The position numbers were made by a program, and so were the translations under genes. A stretch of DNA of 64,000 bases from an uncultured Ruminiclostridium sp. Its GTDB lineage: Bacteria > Bacillota > Clostridia > Oscillospirales > Ruminococcaceae. Positions 58,365 to 64,000 of this stretch are shown piece by piece. The stretch covers positions 1-64,000 of the forward strand of contig CANRFO010000004.1 of assembly GCA_947629925.1 (NCBI GenBank), in the 5' to 3' direction. Position 1 is the first letter of the stretch; each line of letters opens with the position of its first letter. A model generated the notes under the pieces. That model was not told the origin of the DNA and made no database searches. It saw nothing but the letters and a program-made list of their open reading frames with translations.

Positions 58365-58381
58365 GCTGTCCTCCGTAAAAA

Positions 58382-59332
58382 TCACTTCAGGCGGCACAGG
58401 AATGCGGCGCCGATTATGCCTGCGTCGTTGCTCAGTTTGCAGACGTCAAGCTTTGTGCTGTTATTCGGGTCGATACAGTAGGAATCGCGTTCGATTATTT
58501 CCTTCAGCGGACGTGTAAGATTTTCGCCTTCTTTGCAGACTCCGCCGCCTATGAGCAATACCTCGGGCTGGAATATGTTGACCATGTTCACAAGTCCGCA
58601 GCCGAGATACTCTATATATTCCTTTACGACATTCTTAGCGGTTTCATCATCCGCTCTCATGCCGTCGAAGGCGGTCTTTCCGTCTACATTGTCAAGAGAA
58701 CCTGCTATATCCCAGAGCTTGCTGCTTTTATTCTCTTCCATCGCCTTTTTGGTGGCGTTTATAAGGCCTGTCGCGCTGGAATAGGCTTCAAAGCAGCCCT
58801 TTCTGCCGCAGGTGCAGGATCTTCCGTTGTATTCGATAACAGTGTGCCCAAGCTCGGCGCCGCAGAAGTTGAATCCTGTGTATATCTTGCCGTCTATTAT
58901 AACTCCTCCGCCGACTCCCGTTCCGAGAGTAATTACAAGGACATTGTCGTAGCCTTTGCCTGCACCTGCCAGATACTCGCCGAATGCCGCCGCGTTAGCG
59001 TCGTTTTCAACGAAAATATCCTTGCTGAGTCTTTCCGCAAGCATTTTACCCAGAGGAGTATTTTTAAATCCAAGGTTATTGCTGTAAAGGACTACGCCTG
59101 TACTGCGGTTTGCAGCTCCTGGAGTTCCTATGCCTACGGATTCAATATCGTCAAGAGTGAGTTTGGCATTTTCAAGGGCAATATTTACCGCTTCACAGAT
59201 CCCGTCAACTATTCCCTCTGCGGGACGAGGCAGGTTGGTTTTTACGCTGCTGCGGGATACGATGTTGTAATTCTCGTCCACAATTCCTACTTTTATGTTG
59301 GTTCCGCCCAAATCAATTCCTATATTATACAT
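58382..59332 (-). CDS. glcK: ROK-family glucokinase
   Basis: A 316-residue sugar kinase. The phosphate-binding motif IDLGGTNIKVGIV is at residues 4-16, the catalytic ENDANAAAFGE near 109 and the zinc motif CTCGRKGCFEAYSS near 177, all diagnostic for ROK kinases. The absence of a DNA-binding N-terminus argues for an enzyme, not a repressor. Glucose is the likely substrate given pfkA and hprK nearby. AAGGAG precedes the ATG. Confidence 0.9.
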   Translation of the reverse strand: MYNIGIDLGGTNIKVGIVDENYNIVSRSSVKTNLPRPAEGIVDGICEAVNIALENAKLTLDDIESVGIGTPGAANRSTGVVLYSNNLGFKNTPLGKMLAERLSKDIFVENDANAAAFGEYLAGAGKGYDNVLVITLGTGVGGGVIIDGKIYTGFNFCGAELGHTVIEYNGRSCTCGRKGCFEAYSSATGLINATKKAMEENKSSKLWDIAGSLDNVDGKTAFDGMRADDETAKNVVKEYIEYLGCGLVNMVNIFQPEVLLIGGGVCKEGENLTRPLKEIIERDSYCIDPNNSTKLDVCKLSNDAGIIGAAFLCRLK

Positions 59333-59352
59333 TATATTTTTCTCCTTCGTTT

Positions 59353-60093
59353 TTATTCAAAAATGTTGCGCTGTCTGTGTCTTGTTATAAAGTCCTTCAT
59401 ACGGCGCTCGTCAAGGCTCAGCACAAGTTCCTGCGGGAATTTTACTTCCTCGATAAGCTCGGCGGCGCGGTCAAACGCACCGATGGTGTTCCAGAAATGA
59501 GAGTCGCTGTCTACAACGATGTTAGTTCCCTCCTCGGCGCATACGGAAAGCAAATGACGGTAAAATTTATACGCTTCGCTGTGAAGAGGGTTATCAGGGT
59601 CGCGTATGCGGGCGACATTCAGTTCCATCGCTTTCCCGTACTCACGGCAAGCGACGCATACCTCCCTTATATCATAGGCAAAATCAGGTGAATCGGTGTG
59701 TCCGAGGCAGTTTACACGAAGGTTTTCGATCGCCTTTATATACGACTCGGTATGCTGAGTCATAGTTCCCGGCATACACGCGGGGTGGTGATAACAGGCG
59801 ATTATCCAATCAAGAGCAGGGTACATATCAGCGGGAATATCAAGATTTCCGTTATGATCAATAAAATTAGCCTCAACGCCTCTGACTAAAAATACATCGC
59901 CTATTTTCCGCGGAAGGGTCTTTTGATTGTAAAAGTGCCACTCATGGGGAGAATCGGGCATTTTTACACAATGATCGGTCATTGCCATTATCTTTATGCC
60001 CTTTCTTTCCGCCTCGGCAGCGTTTTCCGTTACGGTGGAATAAGCATGAGATGAGGCGATTGTGTGAGTGTGCATATCTGCTATGAATTGCAT
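59353..60093 (-). CDS. PHP-domain phosphatase (YcdX-like)
   Basis: A 246-residue PHP-family metal-dependent phosphoesterase. The first metal motif DMHTHT is at residues 6-11, with further ligands in AMTDHCVKM near 38, GVEANF near 67, HTD near 127 and DSDSHF near 195. These form the trinuclear metal site. The start at 60093 removes a 33-residue upstream extension that overlaps hprK and is unlike the family. No strong binding site is seen, so coupling to hprK is likely. The substrate is unknown. Confidence 0.83.
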   Translation of the reverse strand: MQFIADMHTHTIASSHAYSTVTENAAEAERKGIKIMAMTDHCVKMPDSPHEWHFYNQKTLPRKIGDVFLVRGVEANFIDHNGNLDIPADMYPALDWIIACYHHPACMPGTMTQHTESYIKAIENLRVNCLGHTDSPDFAYDIREVCVACREYGKAMELNVARIRDPDNPLHSEAYKFYRHLLSVCAEEGTNIVVDSDSHFWNTIGAFDRAAELIEEVKFPQELVLSLDERRMKDFITRHRQRNIFE

Positions 60094-60118
60094 TGTGTTT
60101 AACCGTTTTGACCTTTCA

Positions 60119-61072
60119 TCAGGTGATTTTTGTAATAGTGTCTGCGCTTTCCATGTCCATTCCCAAATTGTCAAGAAGCTCCTGCGCGGCATTATAGCCC
60201 ATACGCTTCTGACGGTTGTTCATGGCGGCGACTTCAAGAATTACAGCCAGATTTCGTCCAGGCTTGACAGGAACGGTGATATACGGAACACGTACTCCCA
60301 ATATCGACATATAGTGATTGTCAACTCCCATGCGGTCGTAAACCTTTTCGGGATTCCATATTTCCATTTCCACGACCATGTCTATCTTTTCACTAACTTT
60401 TACGGCGCCTATACCGAAGAGCTGTCTTGCATTCACTATGCCTATGCCGCGAAGCTCAAGAAAGTGACGTATATTGTCGGGAGAGCTTCCCACAAGCGTT
60501 ATTGCAGAAGTACGGCGTATCTCCACAGCGTCGTCAGCTACAAGTCGGTGACCTCGCTTTACAAGCTCTATCGCCGTTTCGCTCTTACCAACGCCGCTGT
60601 CACCTAATATAAGCACGCCTTCGCCGTATATCTCGATAAGCACGCCGTGTCTGGTTATTCTCGGAGCAAGGCGAAGGTTCAGAAACGCTATCAAGGCAGA
60701 CATGAACTCGGAGGTGCTTGCTTTGCTGCGCAGAATGGGGACCTCGTTTTCCTTTGCCAGATCAACTATTTCGGGAAAGACCTCAAGATTGCGGGTTATT
60801 ATAACGGCGGGAGGCTTCTGCGAAACCAAATTGGCAAACGATGAAATGCGCTTATCCTCAGAAAGCTGTTCCATAAAGGCAAATTCAGCTTTTCCCACTA
60901 TCTGTATACGCGTGCTGTCAAAGTACTCATAAAAGCCTGTGAGCTGCAATCCCGGGCGATTTACGTCGTTATTCTTTATTTTTATCTCCTTGGGATTGCA
61001 GGGGCAGTAAATCGTTTCAAGAGAATATTCGTCAATGATATCGGCAAGAGGCACATAGTATTCTTTCTTCAT
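60119..61072 (-). CDS. hprK: HPr kinase/phosphorylase
   Basis: A 317-residue bifunctional enzyme that phosphorylates or dephosphorylates Ser46 of HPr, the sensor of carbon catabolite control in Firmicutes. The P-loop GDSGVGKSETAIELVKRGH lies near residue 157 (core GDSGVGKS), the capping motif VADDAVEIRR near 180, and the signature LRGIGIVNARQLFG near 207. The N-terminal domain is of normal length. HPr itself is not in the window. AAAGGA lies upstream of the ATG, 26 bases after ahcY. Confidence 0.95.
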   Translation of the reverse strand: MKKEYYVPLADIIDEYSLETIYCPCNPKEIKIKNNDVNRPGLQLTGFYEYFDSTRIQIVGKAEFAFMEQLSEDKRISSFANLVSQKPPAVIITRNLEVFPEIVDLAKENEVPILRSKASTSEFMSALIAFLNLRLAPRITRHGVLIEIYGEGVLILGDSGVGKSETAIELVKRGHRLVADDAVEIRRTSAITLVGSSPDNIRHFLELRGIGIVNARQLFGIGAVKVSEKIDMVVEMEIWNPEKVYDRMGVDNHYMSILGVRVPYITVPVKPGRNLAVILEVAAMNNRQKRMGYNAAQELLDNLGMDMESADTITKIT

Positions 61073-61098
61073 ATGTTAATTTCCTTTCAGATGTTTTA

Positions 61099-62343
61099 TC
61101 ATTCCGATTCATTCAGGTATGCCTTTTGGGCGGGAGTTAATCTGTCTATTTCTATATTCCAGAATTTCAGCTTTCGTTCAGCCACCTCTTTGTCGATCTC
61201 AGGCGGAACATTTATTATCTTTTCGGTAAGCGTTCCCTTATGCTCGACAAGGTAAAGCGCTGAAAGGAGCTGTATTGCAAAGCTCATGTCCATTATCTCA
61301 GCTGGGTGTCCGTCGCCTGCCGCAAGATTTACAAGTCTTCCTTCGGCAATAACGTTTATCCTTCTTCCGTCGGGAAGCGTATAGCACATTATGTTATTGC
61401 GGGCAAGATGACTTTCTGCGGCTATCTTTTTCAGTCCCACAACATCGACCTCAACATCAAAATGTCCTGCGTTGCAGCAGACAGCATTGTCTTTCATCAC
61501 TCGGAAGCTGTCCTCTCCGATAACATCACGGCAGCCCGTGACCGTTATGAAAAAGTCGCCTATCTTTGCCGCTTCGGTCATTTTCATAACTTTAAATCCG
61601 TCCATTACTGCTTCCATGGCTTTAACGGGGTCAATCTCAGTAACTATAACAGAAGCGCCAAGACCTTTCGCTCTCATGGCGACGCCCTTGCCGCACCAGC
61701 CGTAACCCGCAACAACTACGTTCTTTCCTGCTACGATAAGGTTTGTGGTTCTGTTTATGCCGTCCCATACAGACTGCCCCGTGCCGTAGCGGTTGTCGAA
61801 CAGATGCTTGCAGTCAGCGTCATTCACAAGCACCATAGGAAATTTAAGCTTTCCCGCGTCATTCATGGCGCGCAGGCGATGGATCCCCGTTGTGGTCTCC
61901 TCGCAGCCTCCGATAACATTTTCTATAAGGTGGGGATATTCGGTGTGTATAATATGTACAAGATCCCCGCCGTCATCTATTATGATATTGGGAGCTGCCT
62001 TTATCACCTGCGATATGTGACGGTGATATTCCTCATCTGTGGCATTGTACCATGCAAAAACGTTCAGCCCGTCTTTAACAAGTGCAGCGGCAACGTCGTC
62101 CTGTGTGGACAAGGGATTGCTTCCTGTAATGAACATTTCGGCTCCTCCTGCGGCAAAGACCTTGCACAAATAGGCGGTCTTTGCTTCAAGATGAACTGAA
62201 AGAGCTATTTTTATGCCCTTAAAAGGCTTATTCTTCTCAAATTCTTCCTCTATGCTGCGCAGCAGGGGCATATTGTTCTTTACCCATTCTATCTTGCGCC
62301 TGCCGCTTTCCCAGAGGCTTACATCGCGTATTTCGCTTGACAT
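61099..62343 (-). CDS. ahcY: S-adenosylhomocysteine hydrolase
   Basis: A 414-residue NAD-dependent enzyme splitting SAH to adenosine and homocysteine, thereby recycling the product of methylation. NAD-binding VAGYGWCGKGVAMRAKGLGA (in part GYGWCGKG) is near residue 220. The catalytic region DGGDLVH near 128 and the HFDVEVD and PDGRRINVIAEGRLVNLA regions are all present. The short form (no 40-residue insert) is common in Clostridia and Archaea. It heads the run containing hprK through dnaE. AAAGGA lies ten bases before the ATG. Confidence 0.94.
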   Translation of the reverse strand: MSSEIRDVSLWESGRRKIEWVKNNMPLLRSIEEEFEKNKPFKGIKIALSVHLEAKTAYLCKVFAAGGAEMFITGSNPLSTQDDVAAALVKDGLNVFAWYNATDEEYHRHISQVIKAAPNIIIDDGGDLVHIIHTEYPHLIENVIGGCEETTTGIHRLRAMNDAGKLKFPMVLVNDADCKHLFDNRYGTGQSVWDGINRTTNLIVAGKNVVVAGYGWCGKGVAMRAKGLGASVIVTEIDPVKAMEAVMDGFKVMKMTEAAKIGDFFITVTGCRDVIGEDSFRVMKDNAVCCNAGHFDVEVDVVGLKKIAAESHLARNNIMCYTLPDGRRINVIAEGRLVNLAAGDGHPAEIMDMSFAIQLLSALYLVEHKGTLTEKIINVPPEIDKEVAERKLKFWNIEIDRLTPAQKAYLNESE

Positions 62344-62459
62344 GGAGCGAGGTTCCTTTCTCTTATCATTTAAAATAGGAATTTGATTTACAAAGATATC
62401 GCGTCAGATAACATTATGCTGTTTTGTTTTACGCAGGCTTTTTAACAATGTCTGCACAT

Positions 62460-62476
62460 ATACAATTTTATTGTAT
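62460..62476. repeat. Perfect inverted repeat over the ahcY -10 region
   Basis: ATACAAT (62460-62466) and ATTGTAT (62470-62476) are exact inverted copies around TTT. The right arm includes the ahcY -10 hexamer. The symmetry fits a dimeric repressor site, but could be chance in A+T-rich DNA. Confidence 0.5.
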
Positions 62477-62498
62477 CACAAAATGTAAAAAACTGCAA
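62470..62498 (-). promoter_or_regulatory. Promoter of ahcY
   Basis: TACAAT (complement of 62470-62475) with an extended -10 TGA, and a weak -35 TTGCAG (complement of 62493-62498) at 17 bp. Confidence 0.5.
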
Positions 62499-62555
62499 GA
62501 GAAAAAGTATTCTTTATATGTAGAATTTTTATAATGAATGAAATAAAAATTTTTC

Positions 62556-62584
62556 TTGCATTATCCGCGGGTTTATGGTATTAT
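62556..62584 (+). promoter_or_regulatory. Promoter of gltX
   Basis: TTGCAT (62556-62561), a 17-bp spacer and TATTAT (62579-62584) with an extended -10 TGG. The leader is about 56 bases. Confidence 0.7.
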
Positions 62585-62646
62585 ATGGGGTAAAGATATT
62601 TTAATAAGGGTGCGGAAAGGAGAAGCGTTTTTTCGCTGAAATAAAT

Positions 62647-64000
62647 ATGGATTATAATGCATTGGCAGAACTGTTGTTTCCCGACGTGGACAAGACTCCA
62701 GATTATTATGAAAAGCTCTATCCCGAAAGAGATCTGCCCGAGGGCGCAAAGGTGACAAGATTTGCGCCAAGCCCTACGGGATTTGTTCATTTCGGAGGAC
62801 TTTATCCCGTTCTTGTATCGGAAAGGCTTGCACATCAGAGCGGCGGCGTTCTGTATCTGAGAATTGAGGACACCGACTCAAAGAGAGCGGTCGAGGGCGC
62901 AGAATACGACCTTATCAACGTTTTCAATAACTTCGGCATAAATTTTGACGAAAGCGTTGTTAAAGAAGGCGCATACGGTCCATACCGCCAAAGTGAGCGC
63001 AGGGAAATTTACCGCACTTACGCAAAGGACCTTGTACGTCAGGGCAAAGCGTATCCTTGTTTCTGCACCGAAGAAGAGATGAAAGAGCTTAGGGAAAGGC
63101 AGGAGGCTCAAAAAGTAACTCCGGGTTATTACGGTGAGTATGTTAAGTGCAGAAACCTTAGTCTTGAAGAAGTAAAGGAAAGACTTGACAAGGGTCTGCC
63201 TTATGTTTTAAGGCTGCGTTCAGAGGGCGATCCCGAACGCAAGATAAAATTCACCGACCTTATAAAAGGGACAATAGAGGTAACTGAAAATCATATCGAC
63301 CATATTCTGCTTAAAAGCGACGGTATGCCTACCTATCACCTTGCTCATGCGGTGGACGACCACCTGATGAGGACAACTCATGTGGTAAGAGGAGAGGAAT
63401 GGCTTTCCAGTCTGCCTTATCACATTCAGCTTTTCAACGCTCTTGGCTTTAAACTGCCGAAATATCTGCACTTGTCACAGCTTATGAAAAAAGAAGGAGA
63501 TTCAAAGAAAAAGCTGTCAAAGAGGGATAAGGGCGCGGGAATGAGCGATTATATAAGCGACGGCTATCCCGCTGAAAGCGTTGTGGAATATGTTATGACG
63601 CTGCTTAACAGCAACTTCGAGGACTGGCGCAGGGCAAATCCCGACGCTGATATAAACGATTTTCCTTTTTCCGTGAAGAAGATAAGTCCGAGCGGTTCAC
63701 TGTTCGATTTAGTAAAGCTGGGAGACGTGAGCAAAAACACTGTTTCCAGAATGACCGCCGAACAGGTGTATGACAGGCTGACAAAGTGGGCAAAGGAATT
63801 TGACAGCGACTTTTATCAGGTCCTGTCCCGTGACGAGGCTTACACAAAGGCGATACTTCAGATAGGACGAGGCGGCAACAAGCCCAGAAAAGACCTTGAA
63901 ACATGGAAAGACGCCAAAGGCTATATGGGATTTTTCTATCCTGAATACTTCAGCTATCAGGATATGATAGAGGGATTTGACAAATTTGATATTATTGCTT
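62647..64000 (+). CDS. gltX: Glutamate--tRNA ligase (3' end outside the window)
   Basis: The first 451 codons of a class I aminoacyl-tRNA synthetase that charges tRNA-Glu. The HIGH-type motif is in RFAPSPTGFVHFGG near residue 38. The frame continues with LRIEDTDSKRAVEGA, GPYRQSERREIY, CFCTEEEM, TYHLAHAVDDHLM and the KMSKS-type motif KKLSKRDKGA near 289. The N-terminal extension of about 35 residues before the HIGH region is seen in the long clostridial form. The AAAGGAG site (62616-62622) is 24 bases from the ATG, but a small AGCG/CGCT hairpin between them could shorten the effective distance. The frame is open to the window edge. Confidence 0.93.
   Translation, partial: MDYNALAELLFPDVDKTPDYYEKLYPERDLPEGAKVTRFAPSPTGFVHFGGLYPVLVSERLAHQSGGVLYLRIEDTDSKRAVEGAEYDLINVFNNFGINFDESVVKEGAYGPYRQSERREIYRTYAKDLVRQGKAYPCFCTEEEMKELRERQEAQKVTPGYYGEYVKCRNLSLEEVKERLDKGLPYVLRLRSEGDPERKIKFTDLIKGTIEVTENHIDHILLKSDGMPTYHLAHAVDDHLMRTTHVVRGEEWLSSLPYHIQLFNALGFKLPKYLHLSQLMKKEGDSKKKLSKRDKGAGMSDYISDGYPAESVVEYVMTLLNSNFEDWRRANPDADINDFPFSVKKISPSGSLFDLVKLGDVSKNTVSRMTAEQVYDRLTKWAKEFDSDFYQVLSRDEAYTKAILQIGRGGNKPRKDLETWKDAKGYMGFFYPEYFSYQDMIEGFDKFDIIA

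Larger units (their letters stand above)
62344..62646. other. Intergenic region between divergent ahcY and gltX
   Basis: About 300 bases. It holds the ahcY promoter (62470-62498, minus), a perfect inverted repeat across that promoter's -10 (62460-62476) and the gltX promoter (62556-62584, plus). The ahcY leader of about 120 bases shows no SAM or SAH riboswitch consensus that I recognise. No small ORF with a binding site is apparent. Confidence 0.6.

Noticed and set aside
62344-62463. Search for a SAM or SAH riboswitch in the ahcY leader
   Set aside because: None of the conserved blocks of those classes is present; only short chance pairings can be drawn.
1-64000. CRISPR arrays, rRNA genes, transposons and phage genes
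   Set aside because: I found no regularly spaced repeats, no rRNA-like segments and no transposase, integrase or phage structural motifs.

Overview
The window looks like chromosomal core DNA of a Gram-positive, anaerobic member of the Clostridia, most likely the Ruminococcus / Eubacterium siraeum type (Oscillospiraceae). The evidence is a Spo0A homologue, WhiA, SepF, DivIVA and HPr kinase, pyruvate:ferredoxin oxidoreductase, a PduL-type phosphotransacylase, a two-subunit transketolase, a type 1B dihydroorotate dehydrogenase with its PyrK partner, a THF riboswitch, and sigma-A promoters with strict 17-bp spacers. The genus assignment is inference. I see no insertion sequences, phage genes, CRISPR arrays or rRNA. 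One tRNA (Pro, UGG) is present.

Layout. Positions 1-2.9 kb (minus strand) carry an HMGL-like aldolase, a water-type aquaporin and hypoxanthine phosphoribosyltransferase. Positions 3.2-7.4 kb (plus) carry a large secreted transglutaminase-like protein with a wall-sorting-like C-terminus, followed by a metallo-beta-lactamase-fold hydrolase. Spo0A follows on the minus strand, then tRNA-Pro divergent from nifJ (plus). From 12.8 to 16.6 kb (minus) lie a Nudix hydrolase, an Mrp Fe-S carrier, RlmN and an FAD/Rieske oxidoreductase. A short membrane peptide and pduL (plus) come next. From 17.5 to 27.5 kb (minus) come a YtaF/MntP-like protein, a histidine phosphatase and a pyrimidine operon pyrC-pyrF-carA-carB-(membrane protein)-pyrK-pyrD.

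From 27.7 to 48.9 kb (minus) is one tightly packed run: prmA, a small membrane ORF, recD2, comF, miaB, ylbF, mutS, mutL, miaA, hfq, an HlyD-like protein, yggS, sepF, ylmH, divIVA, lspA, rluD, a HAD phosphatase, a methyltransferase-pyrophosphatase fusion and the two transketolase subunits. From 49.0 to 52.1 kb are proC and folT behind a THF riboswitch, a DUF3795 protein and pfkA. From 52.2 to 62.3 kb is a second dense run: ahcY, hprK, a PHP phosphatase, a ROK glucokinase, murB, rapZ, whiA and dnaE. The window ends inside gltX (plus).

How the genes work together. PFOR makes acetyl-CoA from pyruvate and PduL turns it into acetyl phosphate, the usual acetate/ATP route of fermenters. Glucokinase, phosphofructokinase, HPr kinase and RapZ put sugar entry and its control next to cell-wall and division genes. 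Hpt and the pyr operon cover purine salvage and most of UMP synthesis; pyrB and pyrE are not in the window.

The observations most worth a second look are four. The Spo0A homologue has Glu instead of the phospho-acceptor Asp. The nifJ mRNA has a compact three-helix 5' leader that matches no riboswitch I recognise. A terminator hairpin upstream of ytaF contains the ytaF ribosome-binding site. A SAM methyltransferase is fused in frame to a pyrophosphatase-like domain. All structural and functional statements come from reading the sequence and from family knowledge; no search was run.
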